Shown: positions 8,542 through 16,965 of the stretch, piece by piece
Position numbering within the stretch: the first letter of the stretch is position 1
Layout of the letters: every line of letters starts with the position of its first letter
Source of the DNA: JAHEDH01 sp963745865
GTDB lineage: Bacteria > Actinomycetota > Acidimicrobiia > Spongiisociales > ZC4RG35
NCBI GenBank assembly: GCA_963745865.1
Contig: CAVUYZ010000010.1
Span: 1 to 26,246, forward strand
Reading direction: 5' to 3'
DNA: 26,246 nt
Program-made: the position numbers and the translations under genes
Notes under the pieces: generated by a model
Told to the model about the DNA's origin: nothing
The model's database searches: none
The model's input: the letters and a program-made list of their open reading frames with translations, nothing else

Positions 8542-9405
8542 ATGAAGGTTGTGTCACTGGGAGTCGGGACACCCACTCCAACGGTTGAGAACTGGGGTTC
8601 GTCGTTCGTCGTCGAACACGGGGATGAAACCCTGATGTTCGACTGCGGTCCAGCAGCCACCGATCGATTGGTCCGGGGCGGGCGGATGCCCACCGACATC
8701 AACCATCTCTTCCTGACACACCTGCACTTCGACCATGTCGTCGACCTGCCGGCGCTTTTGCTCAGCCGCTGGGACCAGGGCGGTCACTATCTCCCCCCGA
8801 TCGAGATCGTCGGGCCGACCCCGACCGATGGATTCGTCGAGGACCTGATCGGCCGGGATCGTGGCGCCTTCCGCCATGACATCGAGGCGCGCATCGGGTT
8901 CCCTGGGAGCCAGCAGGTGTTCATCAACCGCGGTGGGGTGCTTCCCCGGCCATGGCCCACCTATGAGAATCGGTTGGTCGTCGCTGGTGATGTCGTGGAG
9001 AACGATCACTGGCGAGTGACCTCCGGTCATGCCCAGCACGTGCAGCCGTACCTCGACTCGCTCGCGTACCGCCTCGAAACGGACGAGGGTTCGGTTGTCT
9101 TCACCGGAGATACCGGTCCCTGCCAGGAAGTCATCGACCTCGCTCGGGGTGCGGACGTGCTGTATTCGATGTGCTGGGATCTCCAGGAAGAGATGGGCAG
9201 GTTGCACGAGGACAACGGTCAAACAGGGCCCCTCACCGCAGGTGAGATGGCCGCTGCGGCCGGGGTCAAGACCTTGGTGTTGGTGCACCACGGTCCGAAC
9301 CTCGATATCGAGGAGAATCAACGGCGGGCCGTCGAGGAGGCCGCAGGGCCGTTCGAAGGCGAAGTCGTGTTCGCTCATGAGGGACACGTGCTGGACGTCA
9401 GTTGA
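8542..9405 (+). CDS. MBL-fold metallo-hydrolase, RNase Z-like branch (copy 1)
   Basis: This predicted di-metal hydrolase of 287 residues starts at ATG 8542 with AGGGAG about 8 nt upstream. The metal motif THLHFDH supplies His60, His62, Asp64 and His65. Further ligands are likely His163 (or His166) in SGHAQHVQPY, Asp190 in FTGDT and His249/250 in VLVHHGP. The fold order matches the RNase Z/arylsulfatase-like group. However, the usual HEAT(F/Y)-type motif after GADVL is replaced by YSMCWD, so tRNA processing is unlikely. A small-molecule ester, amide or lactone substrate is plausible. It is clearly paralogous to the protein at 15725-16660 (both have GAFR.DI.AR and LPR in the middle) and to the remnant at 1254-1622. 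Confidence 0.9.
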   Translation: MKVVSLGVGTPTPTVENWGSSFVVEHGDETLMFDCGPAATDRLVRGGRMPTDINHLFLTHLHFDHVVDLPALLLSRWDQGGHYLPPIEIVGPTPTDGFVEDLIGRDRGAFRHDIEARIGFPGSQQVFINRGGVLPRPWPTYENRLVVAGDVVENDHWRVTSGHAQHVQPYLDSLAYRLETDEGSVVFTGDTGPCQEVIDLARGADVLYSMCWDLQEEMGRLHEDNGQTGPLTAGEMAAAAGVKTLVLVHHGPNLDIEENQRRAVEEAAGPFEGEVVFAHEGHVLDVS

Positions 9406-9435
9406 TCGGGTCGACGAGACTCAGACGCATAGTGG

Positions 9436-9834
9436 GGCAATCGCAAGCTGTTGCTGACGGCGATGGCAGCGGTGGACAGCGCGCTGTGGGATCTCTTTCG
9501 GGAAGGCCGCGGCGATGCCTCTGTTGATGTGTGCAGCTTCGGCGCCTCTGGAGCGGAGGTCTGACGAATCCTCGCCGGCGATCGCCGGCCCGGCGGCGCC
9601 GTATGGTGTCGAGATGGCTCATCACGAAGCGCCCCAGGTGTCGGCGCACTTGCTGGTCTCGGTGGCGCACCACACCTACCTGGAGATGTTTCACCCCGAT
9701 CGCGATTCGATCTTCCGGAATCTGATGGCGATTCGGTCCCGGATCGGGGGCGGCACTTACGACGTGCTCACGGGCCTGGACTCGGTGTGGAACTGGACGC
9801 GACCTTCATCCGGCTCTATCGGATCGACCGCTGA
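9436..9834 (+). pseudogene. Remnant of an enolase-superfamily (mandelate racemase/muconate lactonizing enzyme) gene
   Basis: Three pieces of one protein are visible. A stretch from about 9448 reads LLLTAMAAVDSALWDL, the family motif that starts the barrel (usually ...IDIALWDL.GKAAG). A second piece in another frame, from about 9613, reads MAHHEAPQVSAHLLVSV, then YLEMFHPDRD and GGGTYDVLTGLD. This is the C-terminal end of the barrel. A third piece, back in the first frame from 9790, reads ELDATFIRLYRIDR and stops at 9834. Most of the catalytic barrel between the first two pieces is missing, so this is a deletion plus frameshift remnant. Family members take part in sugar-acid and amino-acid racemisation or dehydration. 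That fits a catabolic locus with the MBL hydrolase and M81 peptidase on the same strand. Confidence 0.75.
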
Positions 9835-9932
9835 GCATCATCATTATCATGAAACAATCTCAGATACAGAATCAGGAGCATCGGCGCTCTGTCGTCGACG
9901 AGACCGTCCATGGGTCAGGAGAGAGGACCGCT

Positions 9933-10361
9933 GTGGACCGCGACTGGACGGTCACTGCCGTCGGCGACGGTGTCATCAGCACCCAGACTCCGGAACTTCA
10001 TGTTTCACCGCACACCCAGGATCCGATTCCCGCCGAGCAGTACACCGTGTTCGGCGTCGACCCGCAGTCGGCCGCCGCCCAAGTGCACGTGCGGGCGCGT
10101 GACGGCTCGGATGACCGTCTCGACATTACGGGCGGCCCGTTCTTCGAATCGCTGGCGCCCAGCATGACCTTCCGCGACGGGCGTGCTCGCGTCGATGTCT
10201 CGCTACCCGATCGAACTGTTGGTTGCCGCTCCGGCTGGCCCCGCGGGACCCGCGGTTGGCGGGAGGCGAACCGGCGGTCACCATTCTCAGGCGGTTCTCC
10301 CGCCTTTGTGAACCGTTCAAGGCTCGAATTAGCGGTCGATGGCGGCATCGGCCAGTGGTAG
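9933..10361 (+). CDS. Unrecognised ORF, possibly disrupted
   Basis: A GTG at 9933 has a purine-rich GGAGAGAGGA 6 nt upstream. The following 90 or so codons have natural composition (DWTVTAVGDGVISTQTP, later YTVFGVDPQSAAAQVHVRAR and ITGGPFFESLAP). After about residue 95 the translation turns Arg/Trp/Gly-rich. The ORF also runs through a terminator-like hairpin at 10258-10307, so the true gene probably ended earlier or has lost its frame near 10200. In the next frame, RYPIELLVAAPAGPAGPA could be the displaced continuation. TVTAVGDGVIS faintly recalls the start of CapA-type metallophosphatases, but nothing downstream supports that. No function is assigned. Confidence 0.35.
   Translation: MDRDWTVTAVGDGVISTQTPELHVSPHTQDPIPAEQYTVFGVDPQSAAAQVHVRARDGSDDRLDITGGPFFESLAPSMTFRDGRARVDVSLPDRTVGCRSGWPRGTRGWREANRRSPFSGGSPAFVNRSRLELAVDGGIGQW
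10258..10307 (+). terminator. Bulged GC-rich hairpin followed by TTT
   Basis: GGCGGGAG-GCG-AACCG (10258-10273) pairs with CGGTTCTCCCGCC (10292-10304), giving a 13-bp stem with a 3-nt bulge and an 18-nt loop. TTT and then GTG follow. It lies about 100 nt before the M81 peptidase start. It may end transcription from the MBL/enolase side, or act as a leader structure for the peptidase. Confidence 0.4.
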
Positions 10362-10408
10362 ACAGGAATTCAAGAAAGGCGACTCGTGAATTCAATGAAA
10401 GGCAACTT

Positions 10409-11891
10409 GTGCGAATCGGCGTGATCTGGGTTTCCCAGGAGACCTCAACCTTCAATCCGTCCCCTACGACGAAGGAGCATTTCGAGTCGTTCGGGATCCA
10501 GCACGGGCAGGCGATCTTCGACGCGGCTCGCGACTTCGGGCTCGATCGGCGGCTACTTGAAAGCCGCGGGCGAGCGATCCGACGTCGTGTCCATACCCAT
10601 CTTCAAGGCCAGGGCGGGCGCGGGCGGGCGACTCGACGCCGAGACCTTCTCCTATCTCACGGGCGAGGTGGAGCGGGGGCTTCGGGAGGTGGGCGAATTA
10701 GACGGGCTCGCTCTTCAGGTGCACGGTGCCTGCTCGGCGGACGGCGTCGACGACGTCGACGGCTACATCACCGAGCTCGCTCGTGGCATCGTCGGACCCG
10801 ACGTGCCGATCGTGCTCACCGTCGACCACCACGCCAACATCACCAGGGCGATGGTGGAGCACAGCGACGCCATAATCGGATATCGGACCCAGCCACACGA
10901 CCCGTTCGATACCGGTTACGCCTCGGCCAAGGTCCTTTTTCGCATCGTGGCGGGGGAGGTGGCGCCAACGGCAGCGTTCCGCAAGATCCCGCTCATCTCC
11001 CACCAAGAGCAGTACCTCACCTCTCGGCATCCGATGAAGACCTGGTTCGACCGGGCGCGGGCGATGGAGTCGGAGAACGACATCGTGATCACGGTCTCGA
11101 CGTTCCCAATGCAGCCGTGGCTCGATGTCGAGGAGGGCGGTTGGGCGGCGGTCGTTTACACCGACGGGGACCAAGAACTGGCAGACCGACTCGCCGACGA
11201 GCTCGGAGAGCTTGCCTGGTCGATGCGCGAGGAATTCCAGATCAAGACCAGCATCCCAGTCGCCTCGGCCGTCTCCAGGGCTGAGGCGGCGCCCCACGGC
11301 GTCATCGTTCTGAGCGACACCGGTGACTCGGTCCTCGGGGGTGCCAGCGGTGACAGCACAGTGTTGCTCAGGGAGATGCTCGAGACGGGCGTCCGTGGGC
11401 CGGCACTCGTTCCGCTCGTCCACCCCGCCATCGGTGACCTGATCGACGCGTCTCAGGTCGGTTCCACCGTCACGATCGATATCGGCGGCTCGGTGTCCGG
11501 GATGTACGAGCCCATCACCGTCACTGGAACCCTGCGCCATCTGGGGCCATCGACCTTCCAGATAGGTGGGGTCTCCGTCTTTGCTGGTCTCGTTGTCAAC
11601 TTGGGCATCACGGCGGTGCTCGACGTGGCGTGTGGCACGGTTGTCATCACCCAGCGGCACGGGATAGGTGGCGTCCATCCCGACATGTACCGCCATCTGG
11701 GAATCGATCCCGTCGAGTACAAGATGGCGGTTCTGAAGACGGCCTCGAACTTCCAGTACTTCGCGGACATCTCGCCGGAGACGATCAGGGTGGATACGCC
11801 GGGACCAACCCAGTCGGGCCTTGGCGACCTGCCCTGGGAGCGAATCCCTCGTCCGGTGTATCCGCTCGATGCGATCGAGTCGTGGCGATGA
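10409..11891 (+). pseudogene. M81 family metallopeptidase (microcystinase C/MlrC-like), one frameshift
   Basis: The GTG at 10409, with AAAGG about 8 nt upstream, starts MRIGVIWVSQETSTFNP, the characteristic MlrC opening. This frame continues to FGLD, and the next frame resumes at about 10542 with GGYLKAAGERSDVV and runs to 11891. Dropping one G in CTCGATCGGC (about 10538) restores FGLIGGYLKAAG, so a single inserted base explains the break. The rest is complete: LALQVHGACSADG, the metal-binding stretch TVDHHANIT, IGYRTQPHDPFDTG, STFPMQPWLDVEEGGW, LSDTGDSVLGGASGDST and a C-terminal domain ending in PLDAIESWR. The intact length would be about 494 residues. MlrC hydrolyses linearised microcystin. 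Most family members have unknown substrates and occur next to peptide transporters, as here. Confidence 0.9.
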
Positions 11892-11995
11892 CCGATATCG
11901 AAGGATTCTGAGCAACTCCCGTCCCCGTGAAGACGAGCCCTTCTCCGACACCACCGCGCCGTAGTTACCACGCGTCCGCGAGTCGCCTCACGTCT

Positions 11996-12044
11996 GGGGC
12001 GGCCCAGGGGGGTGTTGACGGGCGGACCGGGGGGTGTAGGGGGG
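11996..12044 (+). other. G-run cluster with G-quadruplex potential
   Basis: Five G-runs lie in 49 nt: G4 at 11996, G6 at 12007, G3 at 12020, G6 at 12029 and G6 at 12039. The loops are 7, 7, 6 and 4 nt, which fits the usual G3+N1-7 rule on the plus strand. It lies in the 264-nt gap between the peptidase stop and the lipoprotein start, 112 nt before the latter. The rest of the gap shows TTGACT at 12064 without a matching -10, and nothing else I can name. Confidence 0.55.
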
Positions 12045-12155
12045 TCTGGTGTTGTGGTGACTCTTGACTCTTCTCACCGTCTCGGTGGGGTGGTCTGATC
12101 GGAGTTGGAGGCGTTGGTCTCCGGCGTCTCTTGTGGTCGAACGAGGAGAGATCTG

Positions 12156-13292
12156 ATGAGACGCTCGATCGTCCCTATCGCGGTGTTCGGGCTGCTCGTG
12201 GCTACGTGCTCGAACGATCCGACAGCCACTCCGGAGTATCAGTCGCTGCAACAGCAGTTGACCGAGGTTCGAGCGAAGTTGGCGGGGGTGACCGCACATC
12301 GCGATGAACTGGCTGCCGCCGTAGCCACCACCGATCATCCGTCGAAGCGATATGAGAAGTCACTGGCCACCCAGCAGGGCATCCAAGACATCCTCGATCA
12401 TCCCGAGTGGTATGGCACCGAAGACAAAGTCGTCGACCTGCTCAGCTCCTATGCCACCACAGAAGCGATGAGGGACGACGCCGTCTTCGGCGCGATCGAC
12501 ATGCGGAACGCCTGGCACAACACCCTCTACGAGGGCAGCATGGACGCAGAGATCGACACCTCTTTCCGGTGGCTGTCCGACGACGGCTCCCAAGGGGGAG
12601 TGCTGTGGCTCTGGCACGGGACCAACCTGGATGGGAACCCATTCGAGTTGGCCGGCATGTCTCTCGACACCTACGACCGGAACGGCTCGATCACCCACGC
12701 ATACGTCGTCTACCCCTACTCCGATGCGTATGTCCGCGAGGCGGTCTATCGAAACGGGACCGCACGGAGTGAAGCCGACGTCTCCCGGGACGACGTGTTC
12801 GTGTTCGGTGAGGACGATCTCTGTGAATGGGTCACCGAAGACGAGGTCACCGGGTTCGCACGTGACGCCTACGCAGCGGTAGGCATCGACTGGACCGGAA
12901 GCGCCACTCTCAGCAGGGAACACTGGGTCGAATCCAACTACGAGTTCGAATGCGAGTGGAGCCTGCCCCGGCAGGGACCCACCGGCTCGATCAACGTCTA
13001 CACCGTTCCCGTCTCGCTCTCACGCGGGGGGTTGATCGCCTACGAAGATCTGACCGATCCATTCATCCCGATAGGCGGCACAGTGACCGAGCATCCCGAC
13101 TTCGACAACCACGTGATGATCAATAACCACGCGTTCGGACGCTACGGCTTCTGGACTCCCGCATCAGACACGCAGTTGGTGCTCTCAGTGAACCTCGGGA
13201 GAGACATCGACCTGGACGAGGACGAGCAATGGGAGACTCCCCTGTTCGTGGTCGCCAACGGGTTCCTCAAAGACATGGCCTGGACTCCCTAG
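12156..13292 (+). CDS. Putative lipoprotein with a SnoaL-like (NTF2-fold) domain
   Basis: The 378-residue product is predicted to be exported and lipid-anchored. The ATG at 12156 has GAGGAGAG 6-7 nt upstream. It is preferred over an in-frame ATG at 12105, which would push the signal peptide inward. MRRSIVPIAVFGLLVATC gives a short signal with a slightly unusual lipobox (VATC, Thr at -1). A coiled-coil-like segment follows (YQSLQQQLTEVRAKLAG). The middle reads WHNTLYEGSMDAEIDTSFRW, FELAGMSLDTYDRNGSITH and AYVVYPYSDAYVREAV, the order seen in SnoaL-like polyketide-cyclase/NTF2-fold proteins, but with no identifiable catalytic residue. A second part rich in Asp and Trp (CEWSLPRQGPTGSI, RYGFWTPASDTQLVL) is unrecognised. 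It is flanked by the G-run cluster and the complete repeat and stands alone. Confidence 0.75.
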   Translation: MRRSIVPIAVFGLLVATCSNDPTATPEYQSLQQQLTEVRAKLAGVTAHRDELAAAVATTDHPSKRYEKSLATQQGIQDILDHPEWYGTEDKVVDLLSSYATTEAMRDDAVFGAIDMRNAWHNTLYEGSMDAEIDTSFRWLSDDGSQGGVLWLWHGTNLDGNPFELAGMSLDTYDRNGSITHAYVVYPYSDAYVREAVYRNGTARSEADVSRDDVFVFGEDDLCEWVTEDEVTGFARDAYAAVGIDWTGSATLSREHWVESNYEFECEWSLPRQGPTGSINVYTVPVSLSRGGLIAYEDLTDPFIPIGGTVTEHPDFDNHVMINNHAFGRYGFWTPASDTQLVLSVNLGRDIDLDEDEQWETPLFVVANGFLKDMAWTP

Positions 13293-13405
13293 AGCTGGTC
13301 GGCGAAGTGTTGTCAACGGGAACCTGTCGCTGCTCGACGCCACCAAAGCACCGCCAAGCGCCCGCGAGCGCGTTCCAACATGAGTTCCGGGTCAGACGGT
13401 TTGGG

Positions 13406-13537
13406 GGCTGCGCGCGGGAGGCAAAACGCCTGGTCAACCGACTTCCACGTAAGCCCCACTCGGGCGGGGCTTACGTGGAAGTCTCCGTGAAACCTTCCGG
13501 GGATCTTTCGGCGGCTGAGTGTACCGGCTGATGAACG
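13406..13537. repeat. Dispersed palindromic repeat, complete copy with 18-bp hairpin
   Basis: The centre is a perfect inverted repeat: GACTTCCACGTAAGCCCC (13440-13457), loop ACTCGGGC, GGGGCTTACGTGGAAGTC (13466-13483). The left flank and arm (13406-13470) match 11-75. The right arm and flank (13461-13537, from CGGGCGGGGCTTACGTGG to GTACCGGCTGATGAACG) match 17598-17673. All copies share the 8-bp core CGGGCGGG (13461-13468), which lies at the loop. The hairpin sits 150 nt after the lipoprotein gene and could also act as a transcription end for it, though no T-run follows. No transposase or terminal signature of a known element was recognised. Confidence 0.85.
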
Positions 13538-13540
13538 ATG

Positions 13541-13955
13541 GCACCTCTAAGGCACTATTGAGGGCCGTCTAAGACGATCGGTCTTGTCCGGAGGGCGATG
13601 AGGTCAATCCTTGGGATGTCGCGTCGGGTGCGTGTCTTCGTCGACATCGAGGGGCTCGCCCAGCGATGAGGCGCTATGTACGGTTCATTGTCGCCCGTTC
13701 ACGTGAACGTGATGCAAGCCGTGAAACGCATGCCCCGATCTCTCCAGCGACGTGCCATGACCGCCGGACGCGTCCGTGTGCCTGGAACGGTCCCTCAAGG
13801 TGCCGGGGATGGGTGCGAGGTATTTCGGCTCCGCAGATGATGCGAGGGCTCAAATTCCGGAGAGCAATTGACTTTTGTCCCTTCGCGTCGAGCACAGGTT
13901 GCCGGTATATCTGAGGCCGGGCGAAAGCGACACCGACCACCAGAGGAGCCTCCGT
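13541..13955. other. Gene-poor stretch with a 14-bp palindrome
   Basis: No convincing gene is visible on either strand here; the ORFs present have Arg- and Ser-rich, out-of-frame composition. The one notable site is the perfect palindrome CGTTCACGTGAACG at 13696-13709, a plausible protein-binding site with no known partner. The region ends with the GAGGAG ribosome site of the next gene. Confidence 0.4.
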
Positions 13956-14168
13956 GTGACTGCTGATCGAAGAGAGACGAGGTCTGGCGCAGATGGCATC
14001 GAAGTCGGGCTCTTCATCGTGGCTGGGGCGGGAGTCGGAACTCTCGTGTTTGCTTTCACGCAGAACCCGATTTGGATCGGTTTGGGTGCCGCATTGGGCA
14101 TTCTCCTGGCCGGCGTCTGGAGCGTCATGGAGCAGCGAGACGAAGCCGAAGGGGGCCGAGAAGACTGA
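13956..14168 (+). CDS. Small two-helix membrane protein
   Basis: This is a 70-residue product with no recognised family. GTG at 13956 has GAGGAG 8 nt upstream (13942-13947), which fixes the start well inside the longer open frame. A short hydrophilic head (MTADRRETRSGADG) is followed by two membrane segments, about residues 17-33 (VGLFIVAGAGVGTLVFA) and 38-56 (NPIWIGLGAALGILLAGVW). An acidic tail ends in EAEGGRED. A topology with both ends in the cytoplasm is likely. It lies 96 nt upstream of the DUF2254 membrane-protein gene on the same strand and may be co-transcribed with it. The function is unknown. Confidence 0.6.
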   Translation: MTADRRETRSGADGIEVGLFIVAGAGVGTLVFAFTQNPIWIGLGAALGILLAGVWSVMEQRDEAEGGRED

Positions 14169-14264
14169 GCACCGAAGTGGCGACCCCGATCTGCCAGTTC
14201 TCGGCCATATCGCGTTCCGTCGTTCTTCGCGGTCCGGGGGTTCGTGTCCCGGTAGCCTGGGGCG

Positions 14265-15708
14265 ATGAGGAACCGGATTCGCGACCTATTCGACCGTGTA
14301 CGGCAAAGCCTCATCTTCATACCGGCGCTCATCGTCCTCAGCTGTGCCGTTCCGGCCCGCACGCTGCTGTGGGTGGACGGCAGTGCATCGCTGGGTGGGC
14401 TTCTGGTTCTGTCGACCACCGTCGCCAGCGCTCGCGTGATCCTTTCGACCATCGCCGGTGCCACCATCACCGTTGCCGCCATCGCGTCCGCCTGTTCTCG
14501 ATAACCGGTACTCACCTAGGATCCTCGGGGTTCTGTTCCGGGATACGTTCCAGCAGATAGTCATCGGGATTACCACGGGCACGTTTGTGTATTCGCTGCT
14601 TGTCCTGGCCTCGGTACGCCTTCCGTCGGACGGAGCCGAGGAATCCAGCCCGAGCGTCTCCACAACCGCGGGCATCATCCTGGCAGTTCTCGCCATGCTC
14701 CTCATCGTCGGTTTCCTCAACCACGTGCTTCAACGGATCGAGGTCGGCACGCTGATCCGAGGAATCGCGGATGCCACTACCGACGAGGTCCGACGGGAAC
14801 TTCCTGAGCGTCTCGAGGCGAGTCCGGAACCTGCGCTCGCGGCGGACGAACTGTCGGGAGATCCGTCCCTGCAGGTCACCGGAACGATGAAGGGTTGGGT
14901 CACCTACTTAGACAACAGGCAGCTGCTCGATGCTGTTGACGACGGGGGTGTGCTGCGAGTCGACGTGGAGGTCGGAGATTACGTGCACTCGGGCACCACG
15001 CTGGCCACCGTGTGGACACTCGACCCTCCATCGGGTCTCGAGAGCGCCATCAGGGAGGCGATAGGCACCGGCACGAATCGGAAGATCGAAGGCGACGCCC
15101 GGTTCGGACTGAGGCTGTTGAGCGAAATCGCCGTGCGGGCCCTCTCGACGGGTATCAACGACCCGGCGACCGCAGTGGACGTCGTGACCCATCTTGAAGA
15201 GCCCCTCGGCGAGGTCCTCACCCGCGATGTGCCGTACCGGGTGATCGGCGACCGCGGGAAAATCCGCCGCCTGTTCCGCCCGGACCGTCCCGATCGGGAC
15301 GATTACATCCGCTCGGCCCTGCAGGGAATCCGCTTGAATGCCGGCGCTCAACCGGAGGTGATTCGGGCGATCATCGATCTTGCTCACAACCTCGTGTCCC
15401 TGCTCCCCGAGTCTCAGGCTGGAAGGGGAGACTTCCTTCGCCGGGAGGCGCATCTCCTTCTCCAGCAGGCCGAGCAGGAACTCCCCGACGACGACGTGAA
15501 GCTGCTCAGGAGACGCGCCGTAAGCATGGTTTGGTACCCGAACCCCGAGACTGACCCTCGCCCCCTACTCAGATCCCCAGCCACTCGGATGATGCGCTGC
15601 CGAGCACACGATTCAGCCGCCAAGCGACCACTGGCCAAACCGGCCGCCGAGACGACCTCTTCCACACTGGCCGCCCGCCCCCGATCGCCCTATTCCCGAG
15701 CGATATGA
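14265..15708 (+). pseudogene. DUF2254 family membrane protein, broken by a small deletion/frameshift
   Basis: The first frame (14265-14504) gives an N-terminus typical of DUF2254, with SLIFIPALIVLSCAV as a first helix and then VILSTIAGATITVAAIAS, followed by a stop. The next frame resumes at about 14510 with YSPRILGVLFRDTFQQIVIG, the family's (Q)YSPR(I/L)L motif. It goes on through two more helices (TGTFVYSLLVLASV; TAGIILAVLAMLLIVGFLNHVL) into the soluble domain with GINDPATAVDVV. Family proteins have about 14 residues between the ITVAA and YSPR motifs. Only about eight codons remain here, so roughly 20 nt are missing as well as the frame. The C-terminal 60 or so residues after RAVSMVWYP look unlike the family and may be out of frame too. 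Function of the family is not established. Confidence 0.8.
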
Positions 15709-15724
15709 CGCCGGTCAGGATCGA

Positions 15725-16660
15725 TCAATAGCGTTCCTCAGTCCTCCACCCTTGCCAGGGACTCACCTGACCGCCACGCTCGACGGAGAGAGACAATCCT
15801 TCATCTGCGAAGATCACCTCGCCGTCGAAGTTCTCTCCCACCTCGCGGATCCCTCTCCCTCGCTGCGGCTGGTGGGCAAAAGACAGGCCGGTATGGGTGA
15901 GAATGACGTTCGATACTCCAGCCGATCGTGCTATTCGGTTGACCTCGCGCGTGCCCATCTGGCCTGACTGGAGGGCGCTCGACGCATAGTGCTCCGCGGT
16001 GCCGACGCACATAGCGATGAGGACATGTGCGCCCTGGGCGAGTGCCTCCAGATCCGGGATGTATTCAGTGTCTCCGGTCACAACAATGACGCGGTCATGA
16101 GCTTCGATCCGATATGCGATCGACTCGTGATAGGGCTGGACGTGGAAGGCCTCACCGGTACGGATCTTCCATCGTTCGGACATGCTGGTCTCGTCACCGG
16201 CTTTCAGTTCGGCTACTGAGTATTCCAAATCTGCGCGCGGGAGCGCGCCCCCCAATCCCTGAAACTTCTGTTGACTGAGCGGCGCTTCCCGTCGGGCTTG
16301 GATATCGGGTCGGAACGCTCCCTGGCGGCCCACCAGTGCATCGAGGAAGGTTTGGGTTCCCGGCGGTCCGGCAACCTGGAGGGGCTTGTGCCCGGTGATG
16401 GTTCCTTCCCAGCGAGTGAGGGCGACGCTTGGGGTGCCAGCGGTGTGGTCGAAGTGGTGGTGGGTGTACATCAATCCCTCGACCCTGGTTGGGTGAATGT
16501 CTGCCCCGACCATCTTGTACGCCGTGCCAGGGCCGCAGTCGATCATGATCGCGCCTTGGCTGTCTTCGATGACCACCGAGGATCCGAACCGTTCCGCCGA
16601 GGGATGGGGACTTCCGGCTCCAATGATTGTCAGGCGTAGGTCTTCGCTTGCGGGTTCCAT
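15725..16660 (-). CDS. MBL-fold metallo-hydrolase, RNase Z-like branch (copy 2)
   Basis: This is a predicted di-metal hydrolase of 311 residues. The ATG at 16660 is chosen because AAGGAG lies just upstream; an open frame extends 23 codons further. The metal motif is THHHFDH (His67, His69, Asp71, His72). Later ligands are likely the His in GEAFHVQPY, the Asp in VVTGDTEYI and the His in VILTHTG. As in copy 1, the RNase Z-type HEAT motif after GAHVL is replaced, here by IAMCVG. The two copies share GAFR.DI.AR, LPR and HVQPY, and the pairing suggests related substrates. The remnant at 1254-1622 is closest to this copy (QMGTRE versus QMGTER). Upstream, 305 nt away, is a MoaF-like gene on the same strand. 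Confidence 0.9.
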   Translation of the reverse strand: MEPASEDLRLTIIGAGSPHPSAERFGSSVVIEDSQGAIMIDCGPGTAYKMVGADIHPTRVEGLMYTHHHFDHTAGTPSVALTRWEGTITGHKPLQVAGPPGTQTFLDALVGRQGAFRPDIQARREAPLSQQKFQGLGGALPRADLEYSVAELKAGDETSMSERWKIRTGEAFHVQPYHESIAYRIEAHDRVIVVTGDTEYIPDLEALAQGAHVLIAMCVGTAEHYASSALQSGQMGTREVNRIARSAGVSNVILTHTGLSFAHQPQRGRGIREVGENFDGEVIFADEGLSLSVERGGQVSPWQGWRTEERY

Positions 16661-16965
16661 TTCACTCCTTCGTTGGCTACTTCCATCGTGGATCCCTGAC
16701 AGGTCAGATGTATCGCTGTGTCGTATCAATCATGTTGCTGACTCTCTACCCGAGGAATTGCATCGGCGAGTGGCTTCGTCACCTCCCAGTTCTCGCGATG
16801 TCGAGTGGGGTTCGGTTCGAACCCCACACGACCTTCGGAGAGCAGTTCTGCGCTCGTGGCCCATCGACTCCGACCCTGGGGACGATTGAGTTCCTGGGCA
16901 GAACAATGTGCGGTGTGTTTGGTGTACCGAGTGACACTGAGGACGTATCTATCGGCCAAATTGTT
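16661..16965. other. Intergenic stretch with a 10-bp hairpin
   Basis: GTGGGGTTCG (16805-16814), loop GTT, CGAACCCCAC (16818-16827) is a perfect inverted repeat between the MoaF-like gene and MBL copy 2. It has no T-run on either strand. In the MoaF frame, translation would stay open for 80 codons after the stop at 16966, but the composition is not gene-like and I do not call it. Nothing else was recognised. Confidence 0.45.

Noticed and set aside
8554..9387. 277-codon minus-strand ORF opposite the MBL gene
   Set aside because: The plus strand carries the complete metal motif set and a good ribosome site.
10698..11954. 418-codon minus-strand ORF opposite the M81 peptidase
   Set aside because: Long only because of high GC; the plus strand has full MlrC motifs.
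13440..13483. Integron attC-like site
   Set aside because: The hairpin is perfect and lacks the R/L box core and the unpaired extrahelical bases; no integrase or cassette array is present.
13666..13940. 82- and 88-codon ORFs on opposite strands
   Set aside because: No ribosome site and atypical composition; treated as non-coding.
16805..16827. GGTTCGAAC-containing hairpin resembling a tRNA T-arm
   Set aside because: No acceptor, D or anticodon arms and no CCA nearby; it is a simple 10-bp hairpin.
16726..16959. 77-codon open frame continuing in phase after the MoaF-like stop (possible readthrough)
   Set aside because: Composition is not gene-like and the MoaF-like domain already ends naturally at GRIT; no readthrough context was recognised.
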